A stretch of 64,000 bases of DNA, taken from Halobacterium wangiae (lineage in GTDB: Archaea; Halobacteriota; Halobacteria; Halobacteriales; Halobacteriaceae). The translations under genes were made by a program, and so were the position numbers. Positions within the stretch are counted from its first letter, which is position 1. Each line of letters starts with the position of its first letter. Under the pieces are notes generated by a model. The model ran no database searches. It had not been told where the DNA came from and saw nothing but the letters and a program-made list of their open reading frames with translations. The stretch spans positions 1,860,001-1,924,000 of the forward strand of contig NZ_CP089588.1 in the NCBI RefSeq assembly GCF_021249345.1, in the 5' to 3' direction. This document shows positions 25,740 to 33,231 of the stretch, piece by piece.

Positions 25740-25811
25740 CTCGCCAGGCCCCATCCACTCACTCTGCGATTCTCACTTCAACTCAGAGTCCGGGTAGAGA
25801 CAACTCTACCA
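25740..25811 (+). repeat. Decayed copy of tRNA 3' end plus flank; right copy
   Basis: CGCCAGG..CCCATCCAC here corresponds to the tRNA 3' end and its flank at 12843-12912 (31 of 39 ungapped matches, then 18 of 20 in a second block). The rest of the tRNA is absent. Compatible with an ancient attR-like site or a duplication that carried the tRNA end. Confidence 0.5.
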
Positions 25812-25941
25812 CTCGAATACTGGGTTTCGAAACTAGCTTCAACGACGTCGAGTCACTCGGATAGCCAATCATCTGGATTGTAGCGCTAACTCATTCTTTA
25901 TCAACGGGGCCACTCAACAACTGACAGTACCAGTCGCAAAT

Positions 25942-26547
25942 ATGCGAGGCGAGATCAGCGTCTTCCGACCGGTCGAAGCGTACGCGGAGGCCGCCTCCTC
26001 TAGAACTCACGGTGTCGTCGCGTTCATCTCGTTCTGTGTGTTCGTCGGAACCATCGTCTTCGGCTTCGTGCCGGTCACGAGGGAGATCGAGACGTCCGGA
26101 TATTCGACCGCAGAGCTACAGGAGGCAACAACTCGGAGTGAAGTGGACACCATCCTCCAGGCTTTCGAGCCGGTCATGGATTCGGTTGTACTCCTCTCTG
26201 TCCTGGATTACGTCTTCATCGTCGCTGGGTTCTTCCTCTTCTTCTCGCTTCACTCGCTGGCGATGAAGCGACTGGCGTTCGACGCCCGCCTGGTGGTGGT
26301 TCCGAAGCTCGGGATGGTGCTGACCGTCTGTTCACGGCTCCTCGATGCACTGGAGAATCTCTGGGTTATCCTGATCTACTCGAACCCCGATAGCTATCCC
26401 AGCGCTCTCATCAGCTTGATGAACACGACTCAATCGGCGAAATGGCTGGTGGTCGCCGTCGAATATCCCGTCCTCGGAGTGGCGATCGTTCTGGTCCTTC
26501 TGGCCCGATTCACCGCTCTCTTCGATAGCAAGACGCCCCGGTTGTAA
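25942..26547 (+). CDS. Uncharacterised four-helix membrane protein
   Basis: 201 aa from ATG 25942. Helices at ~27-48 (VVAFISFCVFVGTIVFGFV), ~85-108 (VLLSVLDYVFIVAGFFLFF), ~122-145 and ~170-195 (LVVAVEYPVLGVAIVLVLL). A periplasmic-type loop with polar residues separates helices 1 and 2. No family recognised. It stands alone after the MoxR operon and the tRNA-end repeat, with no partner in the same direction. Confidence 0.65.
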   Translation: MRGEISVFRPVEAYAEAASSRTHGVVAFISFCVFVGTIVFGFVPVTREIETSGYSTAELQEATTRSEVDTILQAFEPVMDSVVLLSVLDYVFIVAGFFLFFSLHSLAMKRLAFDARLVVVPKLGMVLTVCSRLLDALENLWVILIYSNPDSYPSALISLMNTTQSAKWLVVAVEYPVLGVAIVLVLLARFTALFDSKTPRL

Positions 26548-26716
26548 TCTACTGTCCATAATCGCCCACGGACGGCTCTATTGAGGCCTGTTCTTCAATA
26601 TTCTATTGTCGGGAACAGTTGGTTGCTGAACGCTGCAAATCGAGGGTCGTAGGGTCTACCAGTTCGAAGGGGTGTTCGAATACTCGTGCGGGATACGCGT
26701 CGAGTAGTGATGCGTA

Positions 26717-27552
26717 TTAGCGGACGACGGTAACCGGTGCAGGTGACCGTCTGGCAACGAATTCTGCGACACTTCCGAGGAGAATCCTCGACGTGCCGGA
26801 CCGACCGTGACTACCCATGATCACGTGGTCGACGTTCCCGTCGTCGACGTACTCGAGAATCGCGTTCACTGGCCGATTCGGTTTCTGTCCGGCAAACACC
26901 GTCGTCGATACGTCGACGTCGTACTCGCGAGCGAGGTCTTCTGCGTCTGCCAGTAGTTGCTCTGCTTCCGCTTCGATCTGCTCGTACTGTGCTGGGGTGT
27001 GAACAAATTGTCCCTCACCGTAGTGGGTTTCCAGCGGATCGATTGCATGGAGTACTGTTGCTTCGACGTCTGGGAAGACCGTGAACGCGTATTCGAGGGC
27101 TTTTCTCGACTGTTCTGAGCCGTCGATTGGAACGAGATGATGCTTCTCACCCGTTCGTTGATTGGGGCGAACAATCGTGACGGGGACGGGCGCTCGCCGC
27201 AGTACGCGCTCGGCGACGCTCCCCATCAGGATCCGTGAGGCTCTCTCTCTCTGCCGTGGCTCCCCATCACGATCTCGTCGATGTCGTTTTCCTCGCTGTA
27301 GGTGACGATTTCACGACTCGGGCGGCCGGCTCGAATCTCGGTCTCTACCTCGATATCGTGGCGTTCTGCAAGGTCTACTAACTCGGTGAGTTTCTCCTCG
27401 GGGTTCAGGTTGTCGTCGTTCAGTACGATATATCGGAGGCCAGTGACGTGAATGAGCGTGAAGTGTCCGTCCGGGAACGTATCTATGGCGTGCTCGAACG
27501 CTTCTTTCGAGAGTGGCGACCCGTCTGTCGGTACCAGTACGTTCCGGGGCAT
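26717..27552 (-). pseudogene. Tandem universal stress protein (UspA), frameshifted in a (CT)6 tract
   Basis: Two UspA domains read in the same direction: MPRNVLVPTDGSPLSKEAFE ... EIVMGSHGR (27552-27226) and VTIVRPNQRTGEKHHLVPID ... HVIMGSHGRSGTSRILLGS (27226-26717). The first domain's frame runs off at a (CT)6 repeat (27241-27252) right after GSHGR. Removing one dinucleotide restores GRERASRILMGSVAERVL and a single ~277-aa two-domain protein with intact ATP-binding G-2x-G-9x-G(S) motifs. It is either a phase-variable gene, a recent pseudogene, or a sequencing slip in a dinucleotide tract. Confidence 0.75.
27241..27252. repeat. (CT)6 dinucleotide tract in the UspA gene
   Basis: Six CT units at the exact point where the two UspA reading frames part. 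Gain or loss of one unit (2 nt) would switch between a two-domain protein and a one-domain truncated product. Confidence 0.7.
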
Positions 27553-27689
27553 GGTAGATTATACGGCTCCAACTGTGTTAGATGTTCTCGGCCGGGGGAC
27601 ATTGGCGGGACTCTGAGCAAGACTGGGGAAATTTCGAGAAATGATTCGATTTCTGCTGTCGTCTGCTTCTGCTCGCATGGAGGAGATCT

Positions 27690-28242
27690 ACGGGGGTACG
27701 AGGTAGTTCACGCGCCCGCCTCTGCTCAGACTTCGAACTTTCGAGTACCCGCCGAACGCGGGCGAGGGCTCGCGATCCTGCCCGGCTGTTCGTGAGCTCA
27801 TGGCCTGAAATTCGATTCCCTCTCCCACAGTCCTTGAGGCAAATGGCTGCTCATCTCGTACAAGATCTGATGGAGCAGGGACGTCCGGCTCGACGATGGT
27901 TGGATCCTTGCCCTTTCGATCGACCGCTGATCGGAGTGCTGCGAGGTCGACCACGGCAGGTACACCGGTGAGGTCCTGCAGGACGACTCGGGAGGGCGTG
28001 AATGGGAGTTCGACGTTTGGTACCTCGGGTTCCCACGAGGCAGCATTGCGAACGTCTTCGGCGGTTACCGTCTCTCCGTCGACGTTGCGGAGAACGGACT
28101 CGAGGAGCACGCGGATACTGACGGGGACCCGATCGAGTTCACAGAGACCCTCGTCTCCGAGGACTGTGAGGTCGGCCATCTTCTATGGGGTGCCGTCGAA
28201 CTCGAATTCGCGAATTGCGTCGAATGGAGACGGTTCGTTCAT
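27690..28242 (-). pseudogene. acnA: Aconitate hydratase N-terminal relic
   Basis: From ATG 28242 the minus strand reads MNEPSPFDAIREFEFDGTP, then TAG where a Tyr/Phe codon is expected, then KMADLTVLGDEGLCELDRVP and VSIRVLLESVLRN, ending with WEPEVPNVELPFTPSRVVLQ and GVPAVVDLAALRSAV. These are the N-terminal blocks of AcnA-type aconitase. After SDLV the usual DHSVQVD and all cluster-binding cysteines are gone, and the rest is deleted or scrambled. The gene is dead and would not bind a 4Fe-4S cluster. Confidence 0.75.
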
Positions 28243-28368
28243 ACCTATTCCTACGGTGACGTGGCCCTTGAATCGTCTCCCCATGGACGGGATGACGATG
28301 TGGACGGTCACTTCTATCGGGTGGAATGAGAATGGCAGTGTACATGATTCGGTTTAGGACTGATTCTG

Positions 28369-28902
28369 CTACGAACTCGTCCCCGGTGGCTTCGGTTTCT
28401 CAGGTGCCGCCGATTCGATGCGGTCCTTGAAGAAGACGAGTTCCTTGTTCGTGTGGTCGTAGAGTTTCGCCTTCCCATTGAGAGCGGTCGTGAACACCCA
28501 TTTCAGCGCCCGTCCCCGTCGGTTGTTCGGGAAGTCCATCCAGACGGCGTGTGACATCCGAGTCCCGTCTGCAGTCTCTTCGAGTCGAATGGTCCCTCCT
28601 TCGGGAATCCGAACAGTGACGAGTCCGCGAAGGAGCGGATAGTACGCCGTCCCCGTCCAGACCGCCACGTTGGGATGGTCGATATACTGGAATCGGCCAT
28701 GCAGGTCGGCGTACATCCCGGCGACCTCTTCGGCCTGGTGGAACGTTGCGCCCTCTCGGGGACGGTTATCGGGCGTGTCGTATTCGAGCCCATAGTGTTC
28801 CTCGGGGTTCGACGCCGTCCAGTGGACGGGGTCGGTCACGTACTTCCAGATTTCCTCGGGAGTGGCCTCGATGGTGATTTCGGCTTTATCGGTGACGTAC
28901 AT
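28369..28902 (-). CDS. SRPBCC-fold (START/polyketide-cyclase-like) protein
   Basis: 177 aa. N-terminal ITIEATPEEIWKYVTDPVHW is the typical first strand and helix of SRPBCC proteins, followed by six beta strands and a long C-terminal helix (RALKWVFTTALNGKAKLYDH). These cavity proteins bind hydrophobic ligands or lipids; the ligand here is unknown. About 18 nt separate it from the downstream small membrane protein gene, so the two are probably co-transcribed. Confidence 0.75.
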   Translation of the reverse strand: MYVTDKAEITIEATPEEIWKYVTDPVHWTASNPEEHYGLEYDTPDNRPREGATFHQAEEVAGMYADLHGRFQYIDHPNVAVWTGTAYYPLLRGLVTVRIPEGGTIRLEETADGTRMSHAVWMDFPNNRRGRALKWVFTTALNGKAKLYDHTNKELVFFKDRIESAAPEKPKPPGTSS

Positions 28903-28920
28903 ATGTGTCTCTGTCTCCCC

Positions 28921-29220
28921 CTACCTCGCGAAGACGTTGTACAGCCACGCGAAGGGATACACGAGCACGAAGCTGATCACCGCTGCTTCGATCATGCCCG
29001 CCACGGTTCCGATAACGGTCGGTTCGAAGAACAGGTGCCACTGTTCCATCATCGCGACCGCACCCTCGTAGATGCCGATCGCGCCGAACACGCCGAGCAG
29101 GAGCATCCCGACCGCAGAGACGACTGCTGCTGCACCCGCGAGTGCCAGTGCATCGAGGTGCATCACCTCATAAGCGGCTTCTGTCTGGTACTCCCCACGA
29201 TCTGTGGTAGTGGTGCCCAT
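28921..29220 (-). CDS. Small two-helix membrane protein
   Basis: 99 aa from ATG 29220 (an in-frame ATG at 29247 gives a less likely basic extension). Two helices: LALAGAAAVVSAVGMLLLG and VIGTVAGMIEAAVISFVLVY, with a short acidic N-terminus. Resembles the small holin-like or DUF5676-type proteins often found near haloarchaeal copper or stress genes; that assignment is tentative. It is upstream of the SRPBCC gene in the same direction. Confidence 0.6.
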   Translation of the reverse strand: MGTTTTDRGEYQTEAAYEVMHLDALALAGAAAVVSAVGMLLLGVFGAIGIYEGAVAMMEQWHLFFEPTVIGTVAGMIEAAVISFVLVYPFAWLYNVFAR

Positions 29221-29443
29221 ACGTGAAGATACGGCGTGTGCGTTCAAGCAGATTCCTCCTTATAATCGAAGGTGTACTCGATCTTATCGCTCACTTGCTA
29301 CCATCCTTTCACGGAGGATTGTGTCTCGAATTCTGACTCCGTCGAAGCCCCCCACTGCGTGGAACAGGGAGTAGCCACTATTGTATGGCTCGTTGCGTGG
29401 CCGATATTGGAAGCCCAGTTGTTGATGCCAAATCCTCTCCAGC

Positions 29444-29743
29444 TTACGTCGAGAGATAGTGAAAGAAGAAGTAACCAAGGATGAGAAGACTGCCGACGAT
29501 GACGCTCACAAGCACGTAGTTCGCCCACCGCCGGTCGTCGAATTGACGCTGTGGCGTGACCGCCACGATGAGGCCGAACACGACGAGCGTCAGGATGCTC
29601 TTTCCGAGCCAATGATGTGCGAATACGCTCGCAATGAGGTCCTTGAGGCCAGGGGAGAGTTCCGTCGCGATTGAGACGGCAGTGACGAACCAGATGGATC
29701 CGACCGTCGCGACGTAGTACCGGAACTGGGAGCCGGCCGCCAT
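29444..29743 (-). CDS. Small three-helix membrane protein
   Basis: 99 aa from ATG 29743, one base after the upstream gene's stop (TGA-G-ATG). Three helices: YYVATVGSIWFVTAVSI, LGKSILTLVVFGLIVAV and YVLVSVIVGSLLILGYFFF. Unknown family. Coupled to the 159-aa membrane protein gene, suggesting a two-subunit membrane complex. Gap 29221-29443 carries no gene I can support. Confidence 0.65.
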   Translation of the reverse strand: MAAGSQFRYYVATVGSIWFVTAVSIATELSPGLKDLIASVFAHHWLGKSILTLVVFGLIVAVTPQRQFDDRRWANYVLVSVIVGSLLILGYFFFHYLST

Positions 29744-29744
29744 C

Positions 29745-30224
29745 TCAAAAGCCACCCCCGAGGAGTGTTGTCGGGCCCGTCGCCGCCCTGAATCCACTCG
29801 AAATCAGGTAACCCATCCCCGCCATAAGGAATACGAGGATGACGAGAAGTCCCGTGATTACGAGTAACGCGTACCGCGAATCACCGGTGATCTCGTCTTG
29901 GGCTTGTAACGTCATCGTTTGGAGAACGGCGAGGATTGGGAGAAAGAGAAAGATGTGTTCTTTGGCTTCCATGAAGACGAGATGACTCCACGGTTGCGGG
30001 CCTTGAACGATCGTGTCCTTGATCTGCTGGTAGCCGGTTAAGTAGTAGTTCCCGCCGACGATCCACGCCAACGCGAGCGAGAGTAGCGCCACGAGAGAGA
30101 TGCGTCTGACTCGAACCACGTTCGTCCGGTCAACGCCCCGATACAACTCGACGAACGTCCAGAGGAACAGAATCGCCGATACCTCGCCAAACAGGGCGTG
30201 AACCCCAATTCCTGGGTGTGGCAT
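29745..30224 (-). CDS. Four-helix membrane protein, possible heme/quinone-type subunit
   Basis: 159 aa. Four helices with His residues near the ends of two of them (MPHPGIGVHALFGEVSAILF; SHLVFMEAKEHIFLFLPILA), the kind of placement seen in cytochrome-b-like membrane subunits, but no family was recognised. It is the first gene of a two-gene unit with the 99-aa protein. The heme idea is inference from His placement. Gap 30225-30461 is without an obvious gene. Confidence 0.6.
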   Translation of the reverse strand: MPHPGIGVHALFGEVSAILFLWTFVELYRGVDRTNVVRVRRISLVALLSLALAWIVGGNYYLTGYQQIKDTIVQGPQPWSHLVFMEAKEHIFLFLPILAVLQTMTLQAQDEITGDSRYALLVITGLLVILVFLMAGMGYLISSGFRAATGPTTLLGGGF

Positions 30225-30461
30225 GTGAAGATATTCGATGAGCTACCACATAGCATTGACCTCCCTGAACTGTTGACAGAGAGGGAGTGGGCCTCGATCT
30301 TCCCAGGAATCACTGCTAATACCGATGACTTCGATAGCCTTTACTCTCCAGTTACTATCGTCGATGCCTTCAGCAAGTACGAACCTGGACCAATGGCGCC
30401 ACCTGGTTCGTCGATACGCTAACGATGGACGAACGCGAAGTAGTACTTCGGATGCGAAACC

Positions 30462-30971
30462 ATGGTCCAAGCTATTCGTCCAGAGAAACGGACGTTCGCC
30501 AGAAGGTATGAAGAGAGTGCAGTAATCGACGCGAGTGCTGCAGACATCTTTGCCGTTGTTGACGATCACGCCGCACTTTCCGCGCACATGAGCCAGTCGT
30601 CTTGGATGATGGGTGGTGGGCGCATGGAAACGACAGTTGACGAGGGGCACGGCCAGAAAGTCGGCTCCCACATCCGTATGAGCGGCAACGCGTTCGGAAT
30701 TCCACTGTCTTTAGACGAAGTCATCACCGAGTACGAGCCGCCGTACAGAAAGGTGTGGGAGACCGTTGGAGACGTGAAGCTCGTCGTCATCGGTCATTAC
30801 CGATGGAGCAACATCATAGAGTCGGAAGATGATCGTTCGCTGCTTCGCGTATCACTCGAGTACGATTTACCCTCCAGGAACGTTTGGCTGGGCCGTTTGT
30901 TAGGCAGAATGTACGCAAAATGGTGTGTACACCAGATGATCGAAAGCGTGCGCGATGCGTTCGAGAGATAA
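30462..30971 (+). CDS. SRPBCC-fold protein
   Basis: 169 aa. Starts with a typical SRPBCC strand and helix (YEESAVIDASAADIFAVVDD), contains a Met-rich loop (SQSSWMMGGGRMETTV), beta strands through LDEVITEYEPPYRKVWETVG, and a C-terminal helix ending in SVRDAFER. It overlaps the start of the next frame (30955). Distinct in sequence from the SRPBCC protein at 28369. Ligand unknown. Confidence 0.75.
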   Translation: MVQAIRPEKRTFARRYEESAVIDASAADIFAVVDDHAALSAHMSQSSWMMGGGRMETTVDEGHGQKVGSHIRMSGNAFGIPLSLDEVITEYEPPYRKVWETVGDVKLVVIGHYRWSNIIESEDDRSLLRVSLEYDLPSRNVWLGRLLGRMYAKWCVHQMIESVRDAFER

Positions 30972-31283
30972 TGCGGAGGAACTGTTCAACACTCTCGGCA
31001 TCGTCCTGAACCTCACCGGTGGGCGGACGGCGTTCGAACAGATGTACTTCGAACTTAACTACACGTTCTACCTCAATATCATCGCCTTCGCGCTCACGGG
31101 ATTCCTCTACTACGTCTACCGCCGAGGACTCGGCGCGCCTGGCCAGTACCGCGACCCCGTCTGTGGGATGCGAACCGACGACAGCGGGCCGACCCTCACC
31201 CACGCTGGCGAGACGTACTACTTCTGCTCGAAGCGATGCAAGCAATCGTTCGAGAAGCACCCCTCCGAATTCGCACATCAGCA
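30955..31283 (+). pseudogene. C-terminal relic of a membrane permease with YHS metal domain
   Basis: The frame encodes one helix (YLNIIAFALTGFLYYVYRR), then a YHS domain: DPVCGMRTDDSGPTLTHAGE, TYYFCSKRCKQSFEKHPSEF. The domain's Cys residues are intact. The multi-helix permease expected before it (as in metal-efflux permeases that end in YHS) is missing, and the frame runs beyond the domain into unrelated sequence at a hairpin (31284-31306). It is probably the truncated tail of a copper or other metal exporter, cut on both sides. The YHS part might still be translated from the start at 30955. Confidence 0.6.
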
Positions 31284-31306
31284 CCCCCAAGTCTCAGAAG
31301 TGGGGG
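31284..31306. repeat. CCCCCA/TGGGGG hairpin at the end of the YHS relic
   Basis: A 6-bp stem with an 11-nt loop. It truncates the permease-YHS frame and looks like the right-end hairpin of an IS200/IS605-type element. No transposase is nearby, so it is probably a scar. Confidence 0.45.
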
Positions 31307-31459
31307 TTCCCAGAGCCATGAGCATCACTGAACGCCACGGCGTGATATTAACGGTCGTGGCCAGGCAGTCCCGAGTCTTGTCTCGACCAATCAAGACTGG
31401 TGCACGGATGTCTCGCCAACTCTCAGGCATGAATGGAGATACTGGCAGATCGAGGTGGG

Positions 31460-31843
31460 ATGGATGAATCGACGGAGAGGCGATACAGGAGTCGGTGGCT
31501 TGCTCGTTGCTATCCTCATTGCGGACGCACTGCTCGGCGACTCGCGATACTCTCTGTCCCGCTGCTGGTCGCGGCGACTGGAACGGCTGCTGCCCACGGT
31601 GACGGGAGCTACGGCGGCGGCATGATGGGCGAGAGCAGCTGGGGCCTTTTCGGCGGAGCGATGGGGCTCTGGGGGCTCCTCTGGATGGGTCTCCTCATCG
31701 CCGTCCCGCTATACCTCGTCTATGCGCTACTCAACCGAGGGTCCGGCGGGAACAATGAGAAGCCGCTGTCGGTTCTCCGCGAGCGCTACGCCCGCGGTGA
31801 GCTCTCGGACGATGAATTCGATCGACGGCGAGAACAACTCTAA
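31460..31843 (+). CDS. SHOCT-tailed, Met/Gly-rich membrane protein
   Basis: About 127 aa from ATG 31460; the start is uncertain (31433, or another frame's ATG at 31464). A signal-like helix (LAILSVPLLVAATGTAAAHG) precedes an exterior GSYGGGMMGESSW motif, one or two helices (MGLLIAVPLYLVYALL) and a C-terminal SHOCT motif (LRERYARGELSDDEFDRRRE). SHOCT tails mediate oligomerisation. The GGGMMG motif is Met-rich, as in Cu(I)-binding segments. Similar proteins lie at 32373 and 33218. Confidence 0.7.
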   Translation: MDESTERRYRSRWLARCYPHCGRTARRLAILSVPLLVAATGTAAAHGDGSYGGGMMGESSWGLFGGAMGLWGLLWMGLLIAVPLYLVYALLNRGSGGNNEKPLSVLRERYARGELSDDEFDRRREQL

Positions 31844-31856
31844 CGCACCGGATGAC

Positions 31857-31875
31857 TGGAACAGTTGCTGTTCCA
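31857..31875. terminator. Palindrome after the first SHOCT gene
   Basis: TGGAACAG, TTG, CTGTTCCA: a perfect 8-bp stem 13 nt after the stop codon. It may be a terminator hairpin, or an operator for the gene that starts at 31951. Confidence 0.4.
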
Positions 31876-31925
31876 GCCGATACATCACACTCCCAACGCC
31901 CGCCGTTGCGGCACCCAACCGTTAA

Positions 31926-31939
31926 CCCCGTGGACGGGG
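31926..31939. promoter_or_regulatory. CCCCGT-gg-ACGGGG palindrome before the DUF302 gene
   Basis: Perfect 6-bp arms followed by TATAATAT and the ATG at 31951. The TATA-like string is too close to the ATG to serve as its promoter, so the palindrome is better read as an operator or hairpin in the leader. Confidence 0.35.
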
Positions 31940-31950
31940 TATAATATTAC

Positions 31951-32376
31951 ATGGAATACACAATACAGACTTCAGTCACTGGCGATTTCGACGACGTCGT
32001 CGACACGACGATCGCAGCGCTCGAAGACGAAGAATTCGGCGTCCTCTGTGACATCGACATCCAGGCGACGCTCAAGGAGAAACTCGGCGAAGAATTCCGC
32101 CAGTACCGCATTCTCGGTGCATGCAATCCACCTCTGGCATACGAAGGACTGACCGAAGAAATCGAACTCGGCGCACTCCTCCCGTGTAACGTCATCGTCT
32201 ACGAAACCGATAACGGCGAGGTCATGGTGAGTGCAGTCGATCCGCAACAGCTGGTTGGCATCGCGGACAACGCCGCGCTCGATTCCATCGGCACTGAAGT
32301 CCACGACAGATTCGAGCGAGTCCTCGACGCTGTCTCCCAGGAACTTGAAACTACTTCGGGGGCTGAGAACCGATGA
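31951..32376 (+). CDS. DUF302 domain protein
   Basis: 141 aa. DUF302 hallmarks: an N-terminal ferredoxin-like strand and helix (FDDVVDTTIAALEDEEFGVL), IDIQATLKEKLGEEF, YRILGACNPPLAYEGL with the conserved CNP, and a strand pair LLPCNVIVYETDNGEVMVSA. DUF302 proteins often accompany thiol- or metal-related genes. ATGA overlap with the SHOCT gene downstream shows they are co-transcribed. Confidence 0.85.
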   Translation: MEYTIQTSVTGDFDDVVDTTIAALEDEEFGVLCDIDIQATLKEKLGEEFRQYRILGACNPPLAYEGLTEEIELGALLPCNVIVYETDNGEVMVSAVDPQQLVGIADNAALDSIGTEVHDRFERVLDAVSQELETTSGAENR

Positions 32377-32726
32377 GTTCGTCGAACCAACTCGACACCA
32401 CGACTATCATCCTCCTGATTCTGGGGGCGATCATCGTCCTCCCGTTGCTCACGATGGGGATGGGTTTCGGCGGAATGATGGGGTACGGCGGTATGATGGG
32501 TGAGTCCGGGCCGACGAGCGGCTGGTGGCCATTCGTCGGAATGCTTGTTCCCCTCGGATTCCTCCTCGTTTTGCTCGGTGGTGGATACCTCGTCTTCCGC
32601 CGCGTAGCGGAATCAGAGTCATCCCGGGATCCTGCAATAGAGGAGTTGCGCACGGCGTACGCTCGTGGTGACATTACCGACGAAGAGTTCGAGGCTCGTC
32701 GAGATAAACTCGAACGCTCGGAGTAG
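32373..32726 (+). CDS. SHOCT-tailed, Met/Gly-rich membrane protein
   Basis: 117 aa. Two helices (TIILLILGAIIVLPLLT; PFVGMLVPLGFLLVLLGGGY) enclose an exterior loop MGFGGMMGYGGMMGESGP with paired methionines. The C-terminal SHOCT motif is LRTAYARGDITDEEFEARRD. Same plan as the products at 31460 and 33218. Starts within the DUF302 stop (4-nt overlap). Confidence 0.85.
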   Translation: MSSSNQLDTTTIILLILGAIIVLPLLTMGMGFGGMMGYGGMMGESGPTSGWWPFVGMLVPLGFLLVLLGGGYLVFRRVAESESSRDPAIEELRTAYARGDITDEEFEARRDKLERSE

Positions 32727-32886
32727 AGCAATCACAGCCCGGATATCTACGATTTCAGAATAACCGACGCGAACATCTACCCCGGGGATCGGTTCTATCG
32801 GTCCCCTTCGAATCTGGATTCTAGAACTCCACCGGCTTTTGGATGTTAATAGGAATGTGCAAAAGGCACAAGACCATAGTGGGGGT

Positions 32887-33231
32887 GTGACCGAAGTAAT
32901 CCTCTTCACCCAGGAAACGTGCGGGGCGTGCACAACACAACGAGAGAAAAACGAGGGCATCGAGGACGCGAATCCGGACGTCGAATTCCGGGAGGTCGAC
33001 ATTCAGAACGACCTGGAGACGGCAGAAGAGTACGGAGTCCGAAAGACACCCACGACACTCGTCTACGCGAACGGGGAACGGACTGACGAGTTCATCGGAA
33101 TCGTCGAGCGCGACGAGACGGAGGCGGCTATCGAACGGGCAGCCCAGCAATCGACCGGACTCGCAGAACGCCTCGCGAGCATCGTACGAGGATACCGGAA
33201 ACCGACTAATTCAGACAATGAACTACAGTAG
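32887..33231 (+). CDS. Thioredoxin/glutaredoxin-like protein (CGAC)
   Basis: About 114 aa from GTG 32887; the frame is open to TTG 32839. First strand EVILFTQETCGACTTQRE carries the redox pair CGAC, followed by FREVDIQNDLETAEEYGVRK, the cis-Pro loop TPTTLVYANGE and a final helix. A cytoplasmic thiol-disulfide oxidoreductase. It overlaps the start of the cupredoxin gene (33218), implying coupled expression. Confidence 0.8.
   Translation: MTEVILFTQETCGACTTQREKNEGIEDANPDVEFREVDIQNDLETAEEYGVRKTPTTLVYANGERTDEFIGIVERDETEAAIERAAQQSTGLAERLASIVRGYRKPTNSDNELQ

Noticed and set aside
29881-30461. Short plus-strand frames around 30198-30525
   Set aside because: They overlap coding sequence on either side and lack acidic haloarchaeal composition.
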